Source: an uncultured Prevotellaceae bacterium (GTDB lineage Bacteria; Bacteroidota; Bacteroidia; Bacteroidales; Bacteroidaceae). Taken from it: a stretch of 52,143 nt of DNA. The position numbers and the translations under genes were made by a program. The notes beneath the pieces were generated by a model. It ran no database searches. It was not told the origin of the DNA and saw nothing but the letters and a program-made list of their open reading frames with translations. The first letter of the stretch is position 1. Every line of letters starts with the position of its first letter. The DNA lies in the NCBI GenBank assembly GCA_900318915.1, contig ONMI01000038.1, positions 1 to 52,143 of the forward strand. The letters run 5' to 3'. Of the stretch, positions 42,050-49,975 are shown in pieces.

Positions 42050-43567
42050 ATGAAAGCAAGAAAATATATGGCCATCAGTCTGATAGCTGCCGGTGCCCTG
42101 CTCACCACAGCCTGCAGCGACGACTTCCTTGATGTGACCAACCCCACCGGCGAACCCCTTGAGGAATACTACACCACCGACGCCCACATACAGGAGGCTC
42201 TCTACGCCGCCTACGATCCCATCCACTGGCCCGACTGGGGACTGGGACAATACAACGCGCTGAACATAGACGCCGAGATTATGGGCGACAACTTCTGGGT
42301 GGGCGGTGCCAACCGCGCCGACATGCACAACTGGCACCTGCTGGCCAACTACGAGGCCGATGAAAACAACACGCTCAGTTCGCTCTGGACCGTTGACTAC
42401 TCGGGTGTGAAGCGCTGCAACGACGTACTGAAGTATCTCGACTGGGCCGAGCTGACTCCCGCCAACCGCGCCAGCTATGAGGCACAGGCACGCCTGCTGC
42501 GGGTGTACTACTACAACAACCTGTGGCACTACTTCGGCAACATACCCTTCTACCTGGAGAACCTGTCCACCCCCTACACCACCACGCAGTATAAGGCCGA
42601 CGACGTGTATGCCGAGCTCATCGCCGAACTGGAGGCCGTGATCGACTCGAAGGCACTGCCCATGAAATGGGACGCCCTCAACTACGGCCGCGTGTCGCAG
42701 GCCATGGCCTACATGATGTATGCCGAGATGGTGATGTATCAGAACGACAACGCCCGCTACCAGAAAGCCCTGGGCTATATGCAGGAGCTCATCAGCGGTT
42801 CCGACTACAAGCTGAATCCCGACTTCGCCGCCCTCTGGACCACCGCCGGCGAGTGGTGCGACGAGTCGATATGGGAGATCAACTATGAGGACGCCAACAA
42901 CGACCGCGGCTGGAGCAGTCCGCTGGCCACCGGCGGCACGGTGATGCCCACCCTGATAGGCCCCAACGGCTTCCACTATCTGGCCGATTTCGGTTTCGAC
43001 GGCGACGGCTGGGGCTTCATGCCCGTGCGTCTGGAGACCTACAACATGTACGATACCGCCGACAAGCGCCGCGACGCCACCTGTCTCGATGTGCGCGGCA
43101 CCACCTACACCGAGCGCTACCAAGACACCCACATCTGGCTCAACAAGTACTTCCCGCGCAACGCCAACAATGCCGATGCCGGTTTCGACAGCAACCTCAA
43201 CTACGACAACAACCTGCGTGTGTACCGCTATGCCGAGACCCTGCTCAACGCCGCCGAGCTTCTGCTCGCCACCGGCGGCAGCGCCACCACCGCCGCCCAG
43301 TATGTGAACGAGGTTCGCGCCCGCGCCGGTCTGGGAGCCCTCAGCACCGTGACACTCGACGACATCATCCAGGAGCGCCGCCTCGAGTTTGTGGGCGAGG
43401 GCAAGCGCTACTTCGACCTCGTGCGCACCGGCAAGGCCGCGCAGGTACTCGTGCCCGACAGCTACGGCTACCGCACCAACTCTTGGACTCCGAAGAAGAA
43501 GTACATACCCATTGCCCAGGCCGAGCTCGACTCCGACCCCGCTCTGGTTCAGAACGATTATAAGTAA
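42050..43567 (+). CDS. SusD/RagB family glycan-binding surface lipoprotein
   Basis: The 505-aa lipoprotein has lipobox LLTTAC with Cys22 followed by SDDFLDVTNPTGEP, the usual SusD mature start; the acidic residues after the cysteine suit surface export. TPR-like helices follow (AQARLLRVYYYNNLWHYFG, the family signature near residue 145), and the C-terminus contains LDDIIQERRLEFVGEGKRYFDLVR, quoted here as two adjoining SusD motifs. SusD caps the SusC barrel and binds the incoming glycan. The start MKARKYM was chosen because the signal peptide begins there; the frame stays open 10 codons upstream. Confidence 0.96.
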   Translation: MKARKYMAISLIAAGALLTTACSDDFLDVTNPTGEPLEEYYTTDAHIQEALYAAYDPIHWPDWGLGQYNALNIDAEIMGDNFWVGGANRADMHNWHLLANYEADENNTLSSLWTVDYSGVKRCNDVLKYLDWAELTPANRASYEAQARLLRVYYYNNLWHYFGNIPFYLENLSTPYTTTQYKADDVYAELIAELEAVIDSKALPMKWDALNYGRVSQAMAYMMYAEMVMYQNDNARYQKALGYMQELISGSDYKLNPDFAALWTTAGEWCDESIWEINYEDANNDRGWSSPLATGGTVMPTLIGPNGFHYLADFGFDGDGWGFMPVRLETYNMYDTADKRRDATCLDVRGTTYTERYQDTHIWLNKYFPRNANNADAGFDSNLNYDNNLRVYRYAETLLNAAELLLATGGSATTAAQYVNEVRARAGLGALSTVTLDDIIQERRLEFVGEGKRYFDLVRTGKAAQVLVPDSYGYRTNSWTPKKKYIPIAQAELDSDPALVQNDYK

Positions 43568-43603
43568 GCATTCATCATCAAACGACCCATACAACCTACG
43601 ATT

Positions 43604-45523
43604 ATGAAAAAACTGTTTCAATATATAGCAGCAGCCTCGTTTGCAGGTCTTCTCATGACCGCCTGCTCGCCCGACAGCTTCGACGGTGCCGACGAGGCCG
43701 GCAAACCCACCATCGAGGGCACTGATTTCACCCTCGAGGTAGACCAGACCACCAATACCGTGACCGCCAAGGTGGCGGAGAAGGCAGGCCAGTACCCCTT
43801 GTGGTACATACCCGCCCTGACCGATGCCCAGAGCGACATCTACTCCACGCTGAACACCCTGCAGCGCACCTTCGTCTACGCCGGCGACTATGAGATCAAG
43901 CTGCGCGTGGCCAACCGCAACGGTGTGAGCGACGCCGAGGTGACCAAGACCTTCCACATCAACAACTCGCTCATCAACTTCTCCTCGCAGGAGAAGGCAC
44001 TGGCCGGTACCGAAGGCAAGACCTGGCGCATCAACTATGCCGAGCCCGCCCACATGGGCTGCGGCCCCTCGGGCACCGCAGGCACCGAGTGGTGGTCGGC
44101 CCAGCCCGGCGACAAAGCCGACTGGGGTGTCTATGACGACCGACTCACCTTCACGCCCGACGGCAAGTATGTGTACAATCCCGGCGAGGGCGGCACTGTG
44201 TATGTGAACACCGGCTCCAGCGTTTTCGCCCAGTACAACACCAACGACGGCAATGACTTCATGGCACCCGTGAGCGCCCAGGAGGCCACTTGGAAATTCG
44301 AGGCCAAGGGCAACGACGTGATGCTCACCTTGCCCGCCCAGACCCTCTTCCCCTACATCTCCAACGACGAGCAGTGGCAGAATCCCTCCTTCCGTGTGGA
44401 GAGTATCGAGAACACTGCGATGACCCTGATTTACGACAACGGCAACATCGCCTGGCGCTTCATGCTCACCAGTCTGGAGGACGGCCAGTCGGCCACTCCC
44501 GCCGGATTCCCCGGTTTCGACGCCAATGCCGACTACAACCTGTTCAAGACCTGCAACTACCAGATTACCACCTACTATGCCCACGGCGGCGGTTGGGAAA
44601 GCTACGGCGACCCCAGCTACACAGTCAACGGCAACAAGATTTCCATCCAGTATCCCGGTGAGACCGACCAGCAGTGGCAGAACCAGTTCACCTTCCGCAC
44701 CGACATGGTGGCAGCCGCCGACCAGCAGTACGACTTCTCCGTGGTGCTCGAGTCGTCGACCGACATCCCTGCGGCTACCGTGAAGATATGCGAGCTCGAC
44801 AACGACGAGGCTGAGAAGACCCTCATGCTCTACAACGCCAACATCAGTCTGAAGGCCGGTGAGCCCCGCGTGGTATCTGCCGGCAATCTGACCGGCATCG
44901 ACGTGAACGGCGTGAAGATTGTGTTCGACTTCGGAGGCAGTCCCGCCAACACCGATATGGTGATACGCGACATCGTGTTCAAGAACCACGCCGACGGCGG
45001 CGGCGACGCCCCGCTCTTCTACGACGACCCGGCCAACGCCTGGAAAGCCGTAGATGCCGAACAGGCCTTCAACATGAGCTTCTGGTGGGCCGATGCCGGT
45101 TGGTCACAGATTGGCGACCCGGGCTTCGCCGTGGCAGAAAAGGCCTATGGCGGCAAGGTGTACACCATCACCGCCAGTGCCGCCACCGCAGCCGAGTGGC
45201 AAGCTCAGAACGCATTCAACACCACCGGTCTGGCCGTTGCCGGCACCGACCTTGTAGACTTCTCGTGTGTGGTGACTCCCTCCGCCGACTCGCCCCGCGC
45301 CACCATCAAGCTCTGCCAGGTGGACGACGATGACAACACGCTCATCTACAAGAACGACATCAAGCTGGTGAAAGACGAGCCGCAGGTGCTCCGCTTCGAG
45401 AACGTGCAGCTGTCGAAGGGTGCCGACGCCGCAGCCGTGAAACTGATTTTCGACCTGGGCGGCTGTCCCGAGGACCTGGAGTTCAGTGTCACCGACATCA
45501 CCCTGATCAAGAAAGCACAGTAA
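43604..45523 (+). CDS. Surface glycan-binding lipoprotein with duplicated C-terminal domains
   Basis: The 639-aa product has a lipoprotein signal (LLMTAC, Cys21), a PKD/Ig-like domain (residues 30-125, EVTKTFHINN), a middle domain with YDDRLTFTPDGKYVYNPG and LTLPAQTLFPYIS, and two tandem domains of about 150 aa (312-462 and 484-638). The repeats share GW-x-x-x-GDP, ATxKxCxxD, a GEP/DEP-V turn and KxxFDxGGxP, so they arose by duplication; they look like beta-sandwich carbohydrate-binding modules. The position after susD is that of SusE/F-type glycan-binding proteins. Ligand inferred from neighbours: beta-1,3 or mixed-linkage glucan. The gene starts 36 bases after susD. Confidence 0.85.
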   Translation: MKKLFQYIAAASFAGLLMTACSPDSFDGADEAGKPTIEGTDFTLEVDQTTNTVTAKVAEKAGQYPLWYIPALTDAQSDIYSTLNTLQRTFVYAGDYEIKLRVANRNGVSDAEVTKTFHINNSLINFSSQEKALAGTEGKTWRINYAEPAHMGCGPSGTAGTEWWSAQPGDKADWGVYDDRLTFTPDGKYVYNPGEGGTVYVNTGSSVFAQYNTNDGNDFMAPVSAQEATWKFEAKGNDVMLTLPAQTLFPYISNDEQWQNPSFRVESIENTAMTLIYDNGNIAWRFMLTSLEDGQSATPAGFPGFDANADYNLFKTCNYQITTYYAHGGGWESYGDPSYTVNGNKISIQYPGETDQQWQNQFTFRTDMVAAADQQYDFSVVLESSTDIPAATVKICELDNDEAEKTLMLYNANISLKAGEPRVVSAGNLTGIDVNGVKIVFDFGGSPANTDMVIRDIVFKNHADGGGDAPLFYDDPANAWKAVDAEQAFNMSFWWADAGWSQIGDPGFAVAEKAYGGKVYTITASAATAAEWQAQNAFNTTGLAVAGTDLVDFSCVVTPSADSPRATIKLCQVDDDDNTLIYKNDIKLVKDEPQVLRFENVQLSKGADAAAVKLIFDLGGCPEDLEFSVTDITLIKKAQ

Positions 45524-45534
45524 ACCCATCCCAT

Positions 45535-45572
45535 ACGGGCCGCCCCCGCCGTTCCATTCGGGAGCGGCCCGT
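45535..45572 (+). other. Intra-operon RNA hairpin
   Basis: ACGGGCCGC (45535-45543) pairs perfectly with GCGGCCCGT (45564-45572), with a further CCC/GGG pairing inside. There is no T tract, so it is more likely an mRNA-stabilising or attenuating structure than a terminator. It sits 11 bases after the glycan-binding protein stop and 23 before the GH16 start. Confidence 0.55.
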
Positions 45573-45595
45573 TCAATCCGAACGACAACGAGACA

Positions 45596-46717
45596 ATGAA
45601 GAAGATACTATTTGCCGCAGCCCTGTTCTGCTCGCTGGCCGTCGCGGCCTGCGGCGGTGACGACGACGACACCCCCGCTGTGAGCGACAACATACAGTGT
45701 AGCCCCGAAGCGATAGACCTGCCCGCCACAGGCGGCACGGCCACCGTGAGCATCAACGCCAACCATGAGTGGGGCGCCACCGCCACGGAGACATGGGTGA
45801 CGCTCGACAAGAGCAGCGCCACCGGCCAGCAGACCACCATCGTGGTGTCGGCATCCGCCAATCCCACCACCCAGGCGCGCGAGGCCCTCGTGAACTTCAA
45901 GGCCGGTACCGCCCGCGCCACCCTCGTGGTGCGCCAGGCTGCCGGCGAGAGCAATACGGAGCCCGTATACCCCGCCCCCGAAGGCTACAAGCTGGTATGG
46001 CACGACGAATTTGACAGCGGCAGCGAACTGAACCCCGAGCACTGGACCCACGAGGTGCAAGGCTCAGGCTGGGTGAACAATGAGTTGCAGAACTATGTGA
46101 ACCACACCACCCCCGGCAACAACCTGGTGACCGAGGTGCGCAACGGTTCTCTCCGCATCAACTGCTTCAAAGAGGGCGGCAAGGTCTACTCAGGCCGTGT
46201 CTATGCCCATGTGCACTCCGGCTGGCAGTACGGCTACTTCGAGGCCCGCATCAAGCTGCCCAAGGGCAAGGGCACCTGGCCCGCCTTCTGGATGATGCCG
46301 GTGGACAACGACTGGAGCACCAACCCCTGGCCCATGTGCGGCGAGATAGACATCATGGAAGAGGTGGGCGTGGTGCCCAACGAGGTATCGTCGTCGGTTC
46401 ACACCCAGGACTACAACCACACCAAGAACACCCAGAAGACCCACAAGATGACCATCGACAAGGCCGAGGGTGAATTCCACACCTACGCCCTTGAGTGGAC
46501 CGCCACCTCCATCACCACCTATGTGGACGGACAGGTGCAGTTGGCCGTGACCAAGGCACAGTTGGGCAGCAGCCACAACCAGTGGCCTTTCCACTACGCC
46601 TTCTACCCCATCTTCAACCTGGCATGGGGCGGCGACTGGGGCGGCATGCAGGGCGTTGACGAGAGTGCCCTGCCCGTGACCATGGAAGTGGACTACCTGC
46701 GTGTTTTCCAAAAATAG
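45596..46717 (+). CDS. GH16 endo-beta-glucanase (laminarinase-like) lipoprotein with BACON domain
   Basis: The 373-aa lipoprotein has its lipobox cysteine at residue 19, followed by GGDDDD, the acidic pattern of surface-exposed Bacteroidetes lipoproteins. A BACON domain (about 33-118, QCSPEAIDLPATGGTATVSI) precedes the GH16 jelly roll, beginning YKLVWHDEFDSG. The catalytic E-x-D-x-x-E is GEIDIMEE with Glu250, Asp252 and Glu255. WVNNELQNYV and GTWPAFWMMP are typical of laminarinases and lichenases. It should make the first surface cut in beta-1,3 or beta-1,3/1,4-glucan. Precise linkage preference cannot be read from sequence. Confidence 0.93.
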   Translation: MKKILFAAALFCSLAVAACGGDDDDTPAVSDNIQCSPEAIDLPATGGTATVSINANHEWGATATETWVTLDKSSATGQQTTIVVSASANPTTQAREALVNFKAGTARATLVVRQAAGESNTEPVYPAPEGYKLVWHDEFDSGSELNPEHWTHEVQGSGWVNNELQNYVNHTTPGNNLVTEVRNGSLRINCFKEGGKVYSGRVYAHVHSGWQYGYFEARIKLPKGKGTWPAFWMMPVDNDWSTNPWPMCGEIDIMEEVGVVPNEVSSSVHTQDYNHTKNTQKTHKMTIDKAEGEFHTYALEWTATSITTYVDGQVQLAVTKAQLGSSHNQWPFHYAFYPIFNLAWGGDWGGMQGVDESALPVTMEVDYLRVFQK

Positions 46718-46768
46718 AAAGTTTGGTTTCTTTTTTCCTTCATATATTTTAATAGGATTCGAATAAGC

Positions 46769-47992
46769 GTGAAAAGAATTGTTTCAGTGATACTACTCCT
46801 GACACTTGCCTTGGGTCTCACAGCCAGACCCAAAGGCAAGTTTGTCAGGGTCGAGGGCCACAACCTGGTGAAACCCGACGGCACCCGACTTTTTATCCAA
46901 GGCACCAACCTGGGCAACTGGCTCAACCCCGAAGGCTACATGTTCGGCTTCAGCCGCACCAATTCGGCATGGATGATAGACCTGCTCTTCAAGCAGATGG
47001 TGGGTCCCGATGTGACCGCACAGTTCTGGGCCGACTTCAAGGACCACTACATCACCCGCGACGACATCCTCTTCATCCGCGACCAGGGTGCCAACACCAT
47101 CCGCCTGCCCTTCAACTACAAGCTCTTCACCGATGAAGACTACATGGGGCTCACCGCCCATCAAGACGGTTTCAAGCGCATCGACGATGTGGTGCGCTGG
47201 TGCCGCGAGGCGGGCCTCTACCTCATACTCGACATGCACGACTGCCCCGGCGGCCAGACCGGCGACAACATCGATGACGGCCACGGCTACCCCTGGCTCT
47301 TCGAGAGCGAGACCTCGCAGCAACTCTTCTGCGACATCTGGCAGCGCATAGCGCGCCGCTACCGCAATGAGCCGGTCATCCTGGGCTATGAACTGATGAA
47401 CGAGCCCATTGCCCACTATTTTGACAACAAAGAGGAGCTGAACCGCCGTCTGGAGCCGCTCTACAAACGCGCGGTGGCCGCCATACGGAAGGCCGACCCC
47501 AACCACATCATCCTGCTGGGCGGCGCCCGCTGGAACAGCGACTTCTACATGCTGACAGACTGGACCTTCGACACCAACATCATGTACACCTGTCACCGTT
47601 ACGGCGGTCCTGCCACCGCCGAGGCGATAAAAGACTATATCGACTTCCGCGACAAGAGCGGCCTGCCCATGTACATGGGCGAGTTCGGCCACAACACCGA
47701 CGAGTGGCAGAGCGACATGGTGAATGTATTGAAGACCAACAACATAGGCTACACTTTCTGGCCCTACAAGAAGGTAGACGGCTCGTGCATGATGGGCATA
47801 GACCGGCCTGCCGAGTGGGACAGCATCGTGGTGAAATATTCAGAGACGCCCCGCGGCACCTACAAAGAATGGCGCGAGGCCCGTCCCGACCAGGCCAAAG
47901 CCCGCCGGCTGCTGCAGCAGTTTATCGAGAACTGCCAGATAAAGAACTGCCATGCGCAGCAGAAATACATCCAGTCGATGGGTCTGAAATAG
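46769..47992 (+). CDS. GH5 family glycoside hydrolase (beta-glucanase/glucosidase type)
   Basis: The 407-aa exported enzyme begins at a GTG codon; a signal peptide follows (MKRIVSVILLLTLALGLTA). The TIM barrel opens with IQGTNLGNWLNPEGYM, has TIRLPFNY, DMHDCPGG, the acid/base Glu212 in ELMNEP and the nucleophile Glu305 in YMGEFGHN. GH5 is a broad family; the opening motif resembles exo-beta-1,3-glucanase-type members, and the neighbours agree with a glucan substrate. It starts 51 bases after GH16 and is the last structural gene of the core operon. The subfamily is not assigned. Confidence 0.9.
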   Translation: MKRIVSVILLLTLALGLTARPKGKFVRVEGHNLVKPDGTRLFIQGTNLGNWLNPEGYMFGFSRTNSAWMIDLLFKQMVGPDVTAQFWADFKDHYITRDDILFIRDQGANTIRLPFNYKLFTDEDYMGLTAHQDGFKRIDDVVRWCREAGLYLILDMHDCPGGQTGDNIDDGHGYPWLFESETSQQLFCDIWQRIARRYRNEPVILGYELMNEPIAHYFDNKEELNRRLEPLYKRAVAAIRKADPNHIILLGGARWNSDFYMLTDWTFDTNIMYTCHRYGGPATAEAIKDYIDFRDKSGLPMYMGEFGHNTDEWQSDMVNVLKTNNIGYTFWPYKKVDGSCMMGIDRPAEWDSIVVKYSETPRGTYKEWREARPDQAKARRLLQQFIENCQIKNCHAQQKYIQSMGLK

Positions 47993-48043
47993 CCTCCCCT
48001 CCCCCCTTTCAGTCAACAGGACAGCGGAAAAAGACGCAGATTT

Positions 48044-48074
48044 TTTGGTTTGCGAAAAATGTTTATTAACTTTG
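48044..48074 (+). promoter_or_regulatory. Promoter of the DUF6377 regulator gene
   Basis: TTTG (48044-48047) and TAACTTTG (48067-48074) are exactly 19 bases apart, a full Bacteroidetes consensus, 27 bases before the chosen start. The strong match suits steady expression of a regulator apart from its target operon. Confidence 0.85.
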
Positions 48075-48101
48075 CATGACCTATCAAGCAAACCTAACGT
48101 C

Positions 48102-49781
48102 ATGCAAACTATGCGAAACATCATAACCACAGTCCTGTTGACTGTTTTCACCGGGCTCCATGCCCAGCAGCCCACCCTCACCGAACTTTACCAACAGATA
48201 GACGAGGCCATAGAGCAGTCGCCTAAGTTCGTGGCCGACTACGAGGCGCAGATAAGCCGTGCGCGCACAGTCTATCTGCAGGAGCGCAATGCCGAGCGGC
48301 GCATGGAACAGGCCAAGGAACTCTATGAGTTGTACCGTGCCTACAACAACGACTCGGCCCTGGCTTATATCCAGCAGCACATCGCCCTGGCCGACAGTCT
48401 GGGGCATACCGAGAAGGCCGACCACGGCCGTGCCCTGCTCGCTTTCCAGTGTTCCACCGTGGGTCTCTACACCGAAGCGCTCCGCATCCTGCAGCCCATC
48501 AGCAGCCATCGTCTCTCAAAAGAAGATAAGTGCGACTATTACATCGCCTGCATGCATGTATATGGCGAACTGGGCTACTATACCCGTATCTCCTCCATGC
48601 GCGACCGCTTCTTCCAGCAGTCGGAACTCTACCGCGACTCCATCTTCCAGGTGGCCGACCCCAACTCGGAAGACTACCTGCTGCGCAAGGAGACCCAGCT
48701 CTATGCCGCCAAACAATATGAGGAAGCCCTGGCCGTGAACAGCCGACGGCTGAAGATGGCGCAACCCGGCACCCATGAATATGCCATCGTGAGCTACTAC
48801 CGCCATCTTATTTACATAGCTCAGGGCAACACCGAGCAAGGCAAATACTGGCTGGCGCAGTCGGCCCTCTGCGATATCCGCAACGCCGTGATGGACCAGG
48901 CCTCGCTCATCTCGCTGGCCGAACTGATCAATGCCGAAGGCAACTACGAGCAGTCGTACCGCTACATCCGCTTCACCTGGGACTGCAACAGCAGTTTCAA
49001 CACCCGCATGCGGTCGTGGCAGATCAACCCCATCCTCACGGTGATAGAAAAGAACTACGACAACGAGCTGAAGCGCAAGAGCCGCATTCTGAAGACCACA
49101 ATGACCGGCATCAGTATCCTGGCCCTGCTGCTGGCCGCCGCCCTGTTCTACTCATGGCGCGAGCGCAAGCAGCTGCGCAGAGCCCGTGCCGCCCAGGAGG
49201 AGTCGAACCGTGAGCTGAAGCGGCTCAACAGCCAGTTGGCCTCGCAGGCCGAAACCCTCTCCGAACTGAACAGCCAGCAGGCCGCCCTCAACGGGCAGCT
49301 CGCCGAGGCCAACCAAGTGAAGGAGGAATATATAGGTCGGTTCATGAGTCTCTGCTCGCAATATGTGAACAAGCTCGACGACTACCGCAAGATGGTGAAC
49401 CGCAAGATGAAGAACCGCGACCTGGACGAGCTGTTCCAGATTACCAAGTCGACCGAGCTGAAGGAGAAGGAGCTGGAAGAGCTGTATGAGAATTTCGATT
49501 CCGTCTTCCTGCACCTCTTCCCCACCTTCATCGACGACTTCAACGCCCTGCTCCAGCCCGAGCTGCAGATTCATCCCAAAGAGGAGCACCGGCTCACCAC
49601 CGACATCCGTATCTTCGCCCTTATCCGCCTGGGTATCGAAGACTCGTCGAAGATAGCCGAATTTCTGCACAAATCGGTGAACACCATCTACAACTACCGT
49701 GCCCGCATCAAGAATGGTGCCGCCGGCGACCGCGAGCACTTCGAGCAAGCTGTGAAAACCATTGGCCGCTACACGGTCTGA
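48102..49781 (+). CDS. Membrane-spanning DUF6377-type transcriptional regulator of the glucan locus
   Basis: The 559-aa product has an N-terminal export signal (MRNIITTVLLTVFTGLHAQ), a TPR-like helical periplasmic domain (about 30-320), one membrane helix (TTMTGISILALLLAAALFY, near 330-350), a coiled coil (NRELKRLNSQLASQAETL and on) and a C-terminal helix-turn-helix (RLGIEDSSKIAEFLHKSVNT, then IYNYRARIK). This layout allows it to sense a sugar in the periplasm and bind DNA directly, without the histidine kinase of hybrid two-component systems. Such regulators sit beside SusCD loci in Prevotella. It lies between the core operon and the second GH3 gene. Start could also be ATG 48111. Confidence 0.88.
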   Translation: MQTMRNIITTVLLTVFTGLHAQQPTLTELYQQIDEAIEQSPKFVADYEAQISRARTVYLQERNAERRMEQAKELYELYRAYNNDSALAYIQQHIALADSLGHTEKADHGRALLAFQCSTVGLYTEALRILQPISSHRLSKEDKCDYYIACMHVYGELGYYTRISSMRDRFFQQSELYRDSIFQVADPNSEDYLLRKETQLYAAKQYEEALAVNSRRLKMAQPGTHEYAIVSYYRHLIYIAQGNTEQGKYWLAQSALCDIRNAVMDQASLISLAELINAEGNYEQSYRYIRFTWDCNSSFNTRMRSWQINPILTVIEKNYDNELKRKSRILKTTMTGISILALLLAAALFYSWRERKQLRRARAAQEESNRELKRLNSQLASQAETLSELNSQQAALNGQLAEANQVKEEYIGRFMSLCSQYVNKLDDYRKMVNRKMKNRDLDELFQITKSTELKEKELEELYENFDSVFLHLFPTFIDDFNALLQPELQIHPKEEHRLTTDIRIFALIRLGIEDSSKIAEFLHKSVNTIYNYRARIKNGAAGDREHFEQAVKTIGRYTV

Positions 49782-49804
49782 ACACCGGCAGGCATTCACA
49801 TGCC

Positions 49805-49818
49805 ATCCACTTTTCATC
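49805..49818 (+). promoter_or_regulatory. Candidate operator box 1 of the second GH3 gene
   Basis: ATCCACTTTTCATC has its CCAC 122 bases upstream of the -7 element at 49929, exactly as susC box 1. It nearly repeats susC box 2 (ATCCACTTTTCGG). Confidence 0.45.
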
Positions 49819-49882
49819 AATCGGCAAACCCATATACCGAACTGAATATCAGTCTGTTAACGCATAGCGATATGACAATGGC

Positions 49883-49897
49883 ACCACTTTTTGTATT
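49883..49897 (+). promoter_or_regulatory. Candidate operator box 2 of the second GH3 gene
   Basis: ACCACTTTTTGTATT has CCAC 45 bases upstream of the -7 element and 77 after box 1. It matches susC box 1 (CCACCTTTTTGTA) apart from one base insertion; both are preceded by ATGGCA. Confidence 0.45.
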
Positions 49898-49928
49898 GTA
49901 TGGCTAAGCATACGCACACAAAAAGTCC

Positions 49929-49936
49929 TACCTTTG
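49929..49936 (+). promoter_or_regulatory. -7 element of the second GH3 gene
   Basis: TACCTTTG matches TAnnTTTG, 39 bases before the chosen start. No TTTG is found at the -33 position, as for susC, which fits activator-dependent transcription. Confidence 0.55.
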
Positions 49937-49975
49937 TCATATCAAACTATGCGTAAACATTTAACCTATTGCGAT

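Noticed and set aside
42038-44989. A 983-codon open frame antisense to susD and the glycan-binding protein gene, and similar long antisense frames at 10449-12803, 16399-17823, 32659-34557 and 40019-41758
   Set aside because: They lie opposite well-supported genes with strong C-ending codon bias, which removes stops from the opposite strand. Their translations are rich in Val, Gly, His and Ala, show no family motifs and have no promoters or export signals.
49860-49954. Inverted repeat ACGCATAG/CTATGCGT and repeated GCGATATGA near the second GH3 gene
   Set aside because: The arms are 8-9 bases and about 80 apart, and one overlaps the possible upstream start codon. No second promoter in the window shares them, unlike the CCACTTTT boxes.
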